In this document: positions 1 to 5,876 of the stretch, piece after piece
Numbering within the stretch: the first letter of the stretch is position 1
Layout of the letters: each line of letters opens with the position of its first letter
NCBI GenBank assembly: GCA_049889815.1
Contig: JBMHCR010000029.1
Location: 1-8,785 of the forward strand
Direction: 5' to 3'
DNA: 8,785 nucleotides
Source of the DNA: JBPOFY01 sp049889815
Lineage (GTDB): Bacteria; Verrucomicrobiota; Verrucomicrobiia; Opitutales; Coraliomargaritaceae
The notes under the pieces: generated by a model
The model's input: only the letters and a program-made list of their open reading frames with translations
What the model was told of the DNA's origin: nothing
Database searches by the model: none
Position numbers and translations under genes: made by a program

Positions 1-47
1 ATGATACTAAAATTTATACAAAATTTGGTATCCGGTGTGGCCGGGCC

Positions 48-686
48 TTACTCACCTGTGAGCAGATAGATCACTTCCTCTGCCAGATTCTTTGCGTGGT
101 CGGCTATACGCTCAATCGATTTTGAGATCAGAATGGTTTCGATCTGCGTGCTCGGATTGATACCCCCTTCTTGTAGTGCTTTCGATAGGTTGGCAAAATT
201 CTCTTTATTCAAGCGGTCGACTTCAAGGTCGCGCTCCATGATGCTTTCAGCCATCTCAAGGTCTTCATCTAGGAAGCAGTTGATTGCGTCCTTCATCATG
301 TCGAAGGCGAGTTTACTCATTGTCGCAATCTCGACTTTATTTTGAATGCTGCCTTCGCGAGTGAGTATGCTGCGTGTCTTCTTCGCGATGCTGTGTGCCT
401 CGTCTCCTGCACGCTCAAGATCGTGACTGGCTTTGATTGCTACAAAGATCAGGCGCACGTCGCTGGACACGGGAGAGCGCAGCGTGATATAACGAACGGA
501 AGCTCGGTCAATCTCGATCTCGAGATCATCAATGTCATCGTCTAGTTTAATGGCACGCTCTGTCTTTTCGAGATCGCTTGTCAGGAAGCCTTCGACTGCC
601 AGGCGGCCGGCCTCATTGGCTTTCTCTGCAATCAGGATGAGTTTAGAGCGAAGGTCTTGCAATTCGCTGTGAAAATATCGGTTCAT
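48..686 (-). CDS. phoU: PhoU, phosphate transport regulatory protein
   Basis: PhoU is a cytoplasmic negative regulator that links the Pst transporter to the PhoR-type sensor kinase and dampens Pho signalling when phosphate is plentiful. The 212-residue protein has the usual family length and is almost entirely helical, consistent with two three-helix PhoU domains. Each domain shows its metal-binding motif: ERAGDEAHS at residues 91-99 and ERIADHAKN at 192-200, both of the ExxxD type. It is the last gene of the pstCAB-phoU run, 45 bases after pstB, the family's standard position. The chosen ATG gives MNRYFHSEL, a typical PhoU N-terminus. No Shine-Dalgarno sequence is visible upstream. No convincing terminator follows in the 47 bases left before the window edge, so the transcript may continue into genes outside. 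Identification is from motifs, length and context together. Confidence 0.96.
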   Translation of the reverse strand: MNRYFHSELQDLRSKLILIAEKANEAGRLAVEGFLTSDLEKTERAIKLDDDIDDLEIEIDRASVRYITLRSPVSSDVRLIFVAIKASHDLERAGDEAHSIAKKTRSILTREGSIQNKVEIATMSKLAFDMMKDAINCFLDEDLEMAESIMERDLEVDRLNKENFANLSKALQEGGINPSTQIETILISKSIERIADHAKNLAEEVIYLLTGE

Positions 687-731
687 TGTAAATGAATATT
701 AAGCTGGTAGGTCAGGGCTTATGTAAAATTA

Positions 732-1529
732 TCAGCCGAATCGACCGGAGATATACGCCTCTGTTTGTGGATCACTTGGGTTCATGAAGATATCGTCTGT
801 TTTACCATACTCGATGAGCTTACCCAAATAGAAAAATGCAGTTTGATCAGATACACGAGCAGCTTGTTGCATGCTGTGAGTGACAATTACAATTGTATAA
901 TCTTTTTTTAGTTCGTGAATGAGTTCTTCGACCTTGGCTGTGGCAATCGGATCCAGCGCAGAGCAAGGCTCGTCCATAAGTAGGATTTCAGGCTTAACTG
1001 CAAGTGCACGAGCGATACAGAGGCGCTGTTGTTGTCCTCCGGATAAGCCGAGCGCACTTTCATTCAGGCGGTCTTTTACTTCGTCCCAAAGAGCTGCACC
1101 CTGAAGGCACTCTTCAACAATCTGGTCGAGGACGCTCTTTCGTTTTTCGCCCTGAATACGCAAGCCGTATGCGATGTTGTCGTAGATCGATTTTGGGAAC
1201 GGATTCGACTTTTGGAAAACCATGCCCACGTGTTTTCGAAGCTCGATCGCATCGACTTCCTTGTCGTAGATATTGACTCCGCTGATGTTGATTTGACCGC
1301 CTTTGATGTTGGCAATGTCGATCAGGTCATTCATGCGGTTGAAGCAGCGCAAGAAGGTCGACTTGCCGCAACCGGATGGGCCGATGAATGCGGTGACCTC
1401 CTTCTCGTAAATATCCATGTTGATATCGAAGAGGGCTTGTGAGTCGCCGTAAGCAAAGTCGAAATCACGAATTTCGATGATCGATTTCTTGTTTTCGTCG
1501 GTGGTCGGAGATGTGCTTGTTTGAGCCAT
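732..1529 (-). CDS. pstB: PstB, phosphate ABC transporter ATP-binding protein
   Basis: PstB is the cytoplasmic ATPase that powers high-affinity phosphate import through PstC/PstA. The 265-residue protein contains a full set of ABC ATPase motifs: Walker A GPSGCGKST at residues 50-58, Q-loop glutamine near 106 in VFQKSNPFPKSI, signature LSGGQQQR at 162-169, Walker B ILLMDEP at 182-188, and the switch histidine in VTHSM at about 218. The sequence FQKSNPFPKSIYDNIAYG and the C-terminal YISGRFG ending are characteristic of PstB rather than of other ABC ATPases. The N-terminal 15 residues are Ser/Thr-rich and probably disordered. The gene lies 39 bases after pstA and 45 before phoU, so it is co-transcribed. 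The start has no obvious Shine-Dalgarno sequence. No key residue is missing and the protein is expected to be active. Confidence 0.98.
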   Translation of the reverse strand: MAQTSTSPTTDENKKSIIEIRDFDFAYGDSQALFDINMDIYEKEVTAFIGPSGCGKSTFLRCFNRMNDLIDIANIKGGQINISGVNIYDKEVDAIELRKHVGMVFQKSNPFPKSIYDNIAYGLRIQGEKRKSVLDQIVEECLQGAALWDEVKDRLNESALGLSGGQQQRLCIARALAVKPEILLMDEPCSALDPIATAKVEELIHELKKDYTIVIVTHSMQQAARVSDQTAFFYLGKLIEYGKTDDIFMNPSDPQTEAYISGRFG

Positions 1530-1568
1530 GGTAAATTATCTTGGTAGAGTGTATATGTGATCTCGGGT

Positions 1569-2774
1569 TTACCACTTATACTTTTTGCGGATCTTGACAC
1601 GGAGAATGATGCTGCTGAGCGCGAAGAACCCGACGATGAAAAGGAAGACGAAGGCAGTTCCATACTGCATGTTTCGTGTATATTCGTTTTGCGGGATTTT
1701 GGCACTAACCACGTAGATGTGGTAGGGGAGAGCCATCACACCCTGGAAGGGGAAGTCGCTTGCACTGTTCAGGCCTTCCCATGGCAACTGGTCGCGCAGT
1801 GCGAATGCAGCTGTAAACATGATGGGTGCAGTCTCACCCGCAACACGGGCGATTCCCATGATCGATGAAGTAAGAATGCCCGGGAGCGCGTAAGGTAAAA
1901 CGTTGGTGCGGATTGAGGTCCACTTGGATGCACCGAGTGCGAGTGAGCCTTCACGAAAGCCTTTTGGAATCGCGCGCATCGACTCTTCACTGGCAGTGAT
2001 CACGATGGGCAGCGCCATGATTGCTAGAGTAAACCAACCTGCGATCATCGATACGCCCCAACCAAAGAAGAGCACGAACATGCCGAAGCCGAATAGACCG
2101 AAAACGATCGAAGGCACGCCGGAAAGATTCATGATCGATAGGCGAATCATTTGCAGCGTTTTTCCGGGGCGGCTGTATTCGCTGAGATAAACCGCGCAAA
2201 GCACTCCAAGTGTCAGTGCAATCGCGATAGATCCGGCAACCAACAGGCAAGTGCCTACAATCGCAGGGCCGATGCCGCCTCCTGAATAAGCGTAGTTGCT
2301 GTAAGCAAAGAGTTCTTCAGATGGAGTTTCCTTGAGCTGACGATATTCGGAGTCGCTATACATCAGACGCCCCTCGACACGTTGTTCGTCGAGCACTTCA
2401 TAGCGTTCTTCCAAGGTTTCGATCTGTGCTTTGTATTCGTCACGCTGCTCGATTTCTTTAGAACCCAATGCATTGAGCTTCGCTTTGGTGGAAATGATTT
2501 CCGCGTTGATTGAGCTCTGTTCATCGGTGACGGCCTTGGGCTCGTAAACGTGTAGCGTTTGCGGCTTTTGTGTGAGGAAATCGATATTGATGAACGGTGC
2601 TTGAGTCGTGAAGACTGCTTTTGAACCGTTGTAGGCAATATTAACAAAGATGTAGGCGGCCGCAATAATCACGGCGTAAGTTGCTAGCCTGAAAAACGCA
2701 GTGATGGTTGTTTCAATCAACCCCTGCTTGGAGGCTTTCTTTGCGAAAAGGTGCTTTGGTGGTTTTGCTGGCAT
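1569..2774 (-). CDS. pstA: PstA, phosphate ABC transporter permease (long form)
   Basis: PstA is one of the two inner-membrane permease subunits of the Pst phosphate importer. The C-terminal 240 residues form a normal permease domain: membrane helices from about residue 168 on, the EAA coupling loop EESMRAIPKGFREGSLALGASKW at about 263-285 that contacts PstB, and the PstA-typical GIARVAGETAPIMFT at 307-321. The protein ends in a basic tail (KIRKKYKW). At 401 residues it is about 100 longer than the E. coli form. The extra part lies between helix 1 (about 25-46) and the GGGIGPAIVGT start of the core, and includes a charged, probably coiled-coil stretch at about 84-135. By the position of helix 1 it should be periplasmic. 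An AAGGAG ribosome binding site supports the start. The gene lies 20 bases after pstC and 39 before pstB. Confidence 0.96.
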   Translation of the reverse strand: MPAKPPKHLFAKKASKQGLIETTITAFFRLATYAVIIAAAYIFVNIAYNGSKAVFTTQAPFINIDFLTQKPQTLHVYEPKAVTDEQSSINAEIISTKAKLNALGSKEIEQRDEYKAQIETLEERYEVLDEQRVEGRLMYSDSEYRQLKETPSEELFAYSNYAYSGGGIGPAIVGTCLLVAGSIAIALTLGVLCAVYLSEYSRPGKTLQMIRLSIMNLSGVPSIVFGLFGFGMFVLFFGWGVSMIAGWFTLAIMALPIVITASEESMRAIPKGFREGSLALGASKWTSIRTNVLPYALPGILTSSIMGIARVAGETAPIMFTAAFALRDQLPWEGLNSASDFPFQGVMALPYHIYVVSAKIPQNEYTRNMQYGTAFVFLFIVGFFALSSIILRVKIRKKYKW

Positions 2775-2783
2775 GCTCTGAAA

Positions 2784-2789
2784 CTCCTT
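2784..2789 (-). promoter_or_regulatory. Ribosome binding site of pstA
   Basis: AAGGAG on the minus strand, nine bases before the pstA ATG and inside the 20-base gap after the pstC stop. It is the only clear Shine-Dalgarno sequence I see among the genes of this window; the other starts (phoU, pstB, pstC, pstS, the porin) are preceded by A/T-rich or unrelated sequence. It fixes the pstA start. Confidence 0.7.
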
Positions 2790-2794
2790 AAAAA

Positions 2795-4567
2795 TTAATC
2801 ACCTAGTTTACTGTAGCGTTTGACCACCCATTGTGCGCTGTAGTTGATGAGCAGCGAAATGAAGAACAATACGATGCCAACCATGAAGAGTGCCCGATAG
2901 TGCAAACTGCCATGCACCACCTCACCCATTTCCTGCGCGATGATTCCAGTCATGGTGTGAACCGGCTCAACAAACACGCCGACACCTTCGGTGAAGTCCG
3001 GGATTTTGATGCGGTTGCCCGCGCAGAGCAGCACTACCATGGTTTCGCCGATGACGCGTCCGAAGCCGAGCATGATCGCCGAGATGATGCCCGATAGAGC
3101 GGTCGGCACGATCACCCGCATCGTCGTTTGCAATTGTGTCGCTCCCATCGCAAGCGAGGCTTCCTTAAGGTGGCGAGGGATGTTGTTGATCGCGTCTTCT
3201 GCGAGTGTGAAGATGGTCGGGATCGCCATGAGTGCGAGCAGGCATCCTGCGGTAAAGGCATTGAGGCGCTCCTGCACCGGGAAGAACGGGATCCATTGCA
3301 ACGCTTCGACCTGAGAAATCATACGAATGGCTTCACCCAGAACGACGACACCGAAGAAGCCGATGACCACGGAAGGAATCGCAGAGATGAATTCTACGTA
3401 GGGCTTGATGAAGTTACGTTCTGCAGGGCCTGCGATCTGGTTCACATAGATGGCTGCACCGACTCCGAAAGGAATCGCAAAGAAGAGGGCAATCGCAGAG
3501 ATCAGCAGCGAGCCTGTGAGGAGAGGTAGTAAGCCATACCAATCCTGCTGGTCACTCGCGGTGATCCAATCCTTGCCTGCGAAGAACGCTCCCAGTGCTT
3601 CCGAGAGTGCAATCGGGGCGGTTTGCTCCCAGCCCTTTAGCTTGTTCAGATGGGCATCGATATTTGCGAAGAACATCGTATTGAGCTCCTTGAATGTCTC
3701 AATGCGCTCATCCAGTTCCGGGTTGTTGAAATCAACTTTGTCGGCTTTGGCAACCACCTCGCCCAGCTTGACTTCGAGGTCGGCGAGAATCTCGGCATAG
3801 CGCTCCTGCTCGTCGGTTACGTTGACAATGGTCTCTTTGAAATCCAGCGGCACGATAGTCGCCGAGATTTCGTCGGATTCCACCTGCAGGAGGTCTGCGA
3901 AATATTCGCGCTGCTCATCGGTAAACTCGGAAGTCTCGGTGATAGACTCTGCAGCAAAGGGAGGCTCATCCAGATCACGTAGGAGTAAGCGATACTTGGC
4001 GCGGTCTTCTTTGGAAAATTCGTAGTCGGTTGAGCGGACATCTGCGATGCGTGCCTCATAGTTGCTGACTGTTTCGCGGAGGTTTTCATTGGTCGTGTGC
4101 TGGTCGCGGATCTCGATGGCGACGTCCATCTTACTTTTAACAAAGCGTTTCAGGTCCGAGCCTGCGCGCATGTAGCCGAGGAAAAGATCCTTCGCCTCGG
4201 GTGAGAATACGGCTTTATTGATTTCAGCTTGAGATGCTCCAGAAGCGCGCAACTCGTTGATCCATTGCGCTTTGACATCGTTGAGGTAGCGGGTGAGGTC
4301 GGTGTAGTCTTCGCGCTTTTCCTTAAGCACGTCCACATACTCGAGTCCTGACAGGCGGTATTCCTGCAGGCTCTTGTGGTAGAGCCCGACAAATCCCGCA
4401 CCTTCCTTGAAGAGGAAAATCGTAATCAGCGCCAGCACGACGATTGCGATCATCGCATTACTGCCGAAGAAGGCCTTGATAATGCTGTCGGAATCCTGCC
4501 CGAAGATCAGCGCACGGCGCTTACTGAATGCGGGTTTGTTGGTTTCGGTTCGTTGCTTGGCTGCCAT
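2795..4567 (-). CDS. pstC: PstC, phosphate ABC transporter permease (long form)
   Basis: PstC is the second inner-membrane permease of the Pst phosphate importer. The permease core is at residues about 345-590, with membrane helices, the EAA-type coupling loop EDAINNIPRHLKEASLAMGAT at 457-477, and GFGRVIGETMVVLLCAGN at 501-518, a PstC hallmark. At 590 residues it is far longer than the roughly 320-residue E. coli protein. The difference is a charged helical segment of about 270 residues between helix 1 (about 37-56) and the core, which should lie in the periplasm. That segment contains three similar 17-residue motifs at 185-201, 216-232 and 251-267, centred on D/E-Q/R, a tyrosine and Leu-Leu or Ile-Leu. 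The start at MAAKQRTETNK leaves a 134-base gap to pstS holding the pstS terminator and a Pho box. No Shine-Dalgarno sequence is seen. Long PstC forms exist in other marine bacteria, so this is a variant rather than a fusion error. Confidence 0.96.
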   Translation of the reverse strand: MAAKQRTETNKPAFSKRRALIFGQDSDSIIKAFFGSNAMIAIVVLALITIFLFKEGAGFVGLYHKSLQEYRLSGLEYVDVLKEKREDYTDLTRYLNDVKAQWINELRASGASQAEINKAVFSPEAKDLFLGYMRAGSDLKRFVKSKMDVAIEIRDQHTTNENLRETVSNYEARIADVRSTDYEFSKEDRAKYRLLLRDLDEPPFAAESITETSEFTDEQREYFADLLQVESDEISATIVPLDFKETIVNVTDEQERYAEILADLEVKLGEVVAKADKVDFNNPELDERIETFKELNTMFFANIDAHLNKLKGWEQTAPIALSEALGAFFAGKDWITASDQQDWYGLLPLLTGSLLISAIALFFAIPFGVGAAIYVNQIAGPAERNFIKPYVEFISAIPSVVIGFFGVVVLGEAIRMISQVEALQWIPFFPVQERLNAFTAGCLLALMAIPTIFTLAEDAINNIPRHLKEASLAMGATQLQTTMRVIVPTALSGIISAIMLGFGRVIGETMVVLLCAGNRIKIPDFTEGVGVFVEPVHTMTGIIAQEMGEVVHGSLHYRALFMVGIVLFFISLLINYSAQWVVKRYSKLGD

Positions 4568-4612
4568 ATCGTGCGCGGATCATGTCTTGGGCTAAAATCT
4601 CTGCAAGAGTCG

Positions 4613-4645
4613 CGATGTTACAATTATGTTACAAAATGTGAACAT
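4613..4645 (-). promoter_or_regulatory. Pho box upstream of pstCAB-phoU
   Basis: Read on the minus strand, two identical 7-bp units TTGTAAC (4634-4628 and 4623-4617) lie exactly 11 bases apart, each followed by a 4-bp spacer (ATAA, ATCG). A further TTCAC-containing sequence (TGTTCAC, 4646-4640) lies just upstream, one base off the 11-bp register. Direct 7+4 repeats on an 11-bp period are the known binding pattern of PhoB/PhoP response regulators, and the units match those in the pstS and porin promoters. The site sits between the pstS terminator and pstC, so it should give the permease operon its own phosphate-responsive promoter. At the offset where the other two promoters have a -10 element, this one has only TTGCAG, so the -10 is uncertain. 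Confidence 0.72.
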
Positions 4646-4646
4646 G

Positions 4647-4680
4647 AAAAAGGGCCGTTGCTCGGGGGCAACGGCCCTTT
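4647..4680 (-). terminator. Intrinsic terminator after pstS
   Basis: A perfect 13-bp stem (arms 4668-4680 and 4649-4661, GGGCCGTTGC core) with a 6-base loop is followed on the minus strand by a run of five T (4651-4647). It lies 21 bases after the pstS stop and upstream of the pstC Pho box. It would end or attenuate the pstS transcript, separating the abundant binding protein from the permease operon. The plus-strand side has only a three-T tail, so it is mainly a minus-strand terminator. Confidence 0.9.
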
Positions 4681-4701
4681 GCTTAAAGCATTGCCTGTTA
4701 A

Positions 4702-5529
4702 TTATTTAACAGGAAGGAAGTGCACGCGCTTGACGATTTCCTGGCCTTCTTTGTCGAGGCTGAAATCGATGAACTCTTGTGCAAGTGCGGAAAGCTCCTT
4801 GCCCTTATTTACAAGGTAGTAGAGTGGGCGAGCGAGTGGATACTCAGCTGTGTCGGGAGCTGCGCCGTTCACTGGGAGAACTTTCACACCTGGTGTGTTG
4901 ATGTAAGCAAGACCTACATAACCGATACCATTCGGGTTCTTGGCAACTTCGGCAGCGATTTGCTCGTTACCTGCCATCTTCTGAGTGTCTGCACCGTAGT
5001 CGCGAGAATTCATTCCAAGCTTTTGGAAAACTGCGTATGTGCCGGAAGATGTGTTACGTGTGTAAGCAGAGATATCACCGGTTTGTGCTGTGATGCCTGA
5101 CCAGTCGGTAACGTCACCGGAGAAGATCAATTCGATCTCTTCGACTGTAATGCCTTCGAGTGGGTTGGACTCGTTCACGATGATCGCGATACCGTCTTTA
5201 GCTACAGTGATGGTTTGCATGTCGATGCCGTTGGTCTTCGCCTTAGCGATTTCCTTCGCCTTCGGGTCACGAGAGGACATGCCGATTTCAGCTGTGCCGT
5301 CGATTACGGATGCAACACCGGTGGAAGAACCTTCAGCCGCGATCTCGAAAGAGACTTCGACGCCTTCCTTAGCTTTAGCAGCTTTGAAAGCCTCAGCGAT
5401 TTGAGGAACCATCTTCGCGCCCAATGTATCGGAGCCCTTGATGACGATTGTTTCTGATGCGCTCGCTTGAGCGACGAATGCAAAAGCTGCAGCTGCAGTC
5501 AGTGTGCGTAGGATTGATTTTGTTTTCAT
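4702..5529 (-). CDS. pstS: PstS, periplasmic phosphate-binding protein
   Basis: PstS captures phosphate in the periplasm and delivers it to PstC/PstA. The 275-residue protein starts with a Sec signal peptide: basic MKTKSILR, a hydrophobic stretch, and a likely cleavage site after residue 24 (AQASA/SET). There is no lipobox cysteine, so it should be soluble. Phosphate-binding loops of the family are visible: GSDT at 32-35, EGSST at 66-70, MSSRDPK at 84-90, and TRNTSSGTYAVF at about 147-158. The sequence IGYVGLAY near 202-209 is also typical. It is shorter than E. coli PstS and resembles the compact PBP-like form. It is transcribed from its own Pho-box promoter, and a strong terminator separates it from pstC. 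The leader has no Shine-Dalgarno sequence. The start is well supported by the signal peptide. Confidence 0.97.
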   Translation of the reverse strand: MKTKSILRTLTAAAAFAFVAQASASETIVIKGSDTLGAKMVPQIAEAFKAAKAKEGVEVSFEIAAEGSSTGVASVIDGTAEIGMSSRDPKAKEIAKAKTNGIDMQTITVAKDGIAIIVNESNPLEGITVEEIELIFSGDVTDWSGITAQTGDISAYTRNTSSGTYAVFQKLGMNSRDYGADTQKMAGNEQIAAEVAKNPNGIGYVGLAYINTPGVKVLPVNGAAPDTAEYPLARPLYYLVNKGKELSALAQEFIDFSLDKEGQEIVKRVHFLPVK

Positions 5530-5552
5530 ATTTATATTTTGAGATTGTTTGA

Positions 5553-5578
5553 GCAGTGACGGCTTAGCTCAGCACTGC
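5553..5578 (-). other. 5' leader hairpin of pstS mRNA
   Basis: GCAGTG and CACTGC arms (6 bp, 14-base loop) would form within the first few bases of the pstS transcript if transcription starts near 5581-5580, as the -10 position predicts. A 5'-terminal stem could stabilise the mRNA. The stem is short, and no known riboswitch or protein-binding motif is recognised. Confidence 0.3.
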
Positions 5579-5587
5579 ATCCTCCTC

Positions 5588-5593
5588 ATAATA
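5588..5593 (-). promoter_or_regulatory. -10 element of pstS
   Basis: TATTAT on the minus strand, five of six matches to the sigma-70-type -10 consensus, begins six bases after the last 4-bp spacer of the pstS Pho box. This is the usual layout of PhoB-activated promoters, where the Pho box replaces the -35 element. Predicted transcription starts around 5580, giving a leader of about 50 bases. Confidence 0.65.
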
Positions 5594-5599
5594 CTTTTC

Positions 5600-5643
5600 A
5601 ATTGTTACAGCATCGTCGCCGTTTTGTTACAGAACGGTGAACA
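5600..5643 (-). promoter_or_regulatory. Pho box of pstS (four 11-bp repeats)
   Basis: On the minus strand the site reads as four 7-bp units, each followed by a 4-bp spacer: TGTTCAC, CTGTAAC, CGGCGAC, CTGTAAC. Units begin at 5643, 5632, 5621 and 5610, exactly 11 bases apart. This is the PhoB/PhoP direct-repeat pattern; the units resemble E. coli CTGTCAT and Bacillus TTAACA-type repeats without being identical to either. The core 30 bases match the porin Pho box at 28 positions in opposite orientation. It should activate pstS when phosphate is scarce. Confidence 0.82.
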
Positions 5644-5723
5644 ATGACATGTTGAACTATTTTTGAAACCGACGGTTGGTTTACCGGTTCTATTGCTTGA
5701 GATTATGTCACAGGGTCGGGATC

Positions 5724-5743
5724 ACGACGGCCGACACCGTCGT
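5724..5743. repeat. Inverted repeat in the pstS/porin intergenic region
   Basis: ACGACGG (5724-5730) and CCGTCGT (5737-5743) form a perfect 7-bp inverted repeat around CCGACA. It lies between the two divergent Pho boxes, upstream of both promoters, and has no T-run on either side, so it is not an intrinsic terminator. It could be an operator for another regulator. The rest of this region, outside the Pho boxes and -10 elements, shows no gene. Confidence 0.4.
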
Positions 5744-5783
5744 AAATGCGAAAAGTCTCATACGGCAGTGCGCTTTATTGCTC

Positions 5784-5827
5784 AATTCACGCAGCTGTAA
5801 CAAAACGGCGACGAAGTTGTAACATAG
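5784..5827 (+). promoter_or_regulatory. Pho box of the porin gene (four 11-bp repeats)
   Basis: Four 7-bp units with 4-bp spacers: AATTCAC (5784), CTGTAAC (5795), CGGCGAC (5806), TTGTAAC (5817), exactly 11 bases apart. The order and sequence of units mirror the pstS Pho box, including the divergent CGGCGAC unit. This indicates that the porin belongs to the same regulon as the Pst system and is switched on by phosphate limitation. Confidence 0.82.
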
Positions 5828-5833
5828 CTTCGG

Positions 5834-5839
5834 TAGTTT
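5834..5839 (+). promoter_or_regulatory. Probable -10 element of the porin gene
   Basis: TAGTTT is a poor consensus match (three of six) but sits six bases after the last Pho-box spacer, the same offset as TATTAT in the pstS promoter. Transcription would start near 5846, leaving a leader of about 30 bases without a Shine-Dalgarno sequence. Confidence 0.45.
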
Positions 5840-5876
5840 GGTGGAGTTGTTCATCAACAATTCAAATTAACAAACA

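Noticed and set aside
16..31. Near-palindrome ATACAAAATTTGGTAT after phoU as a terminator
   Set aside because: The stem is A/T-rich with a mismatch and no adequate G+C core. An operon end cannot be called this close to the window edge.
5569..5580. Tiny upstream open frame (ATG CAG TGC TGA) preceded by GAGGAGG in the pstS leader
   Set aside because: The -10 element at 5588-5593 places the transcription start near 5580, so the GAGGAGG would not be in the mRNA.
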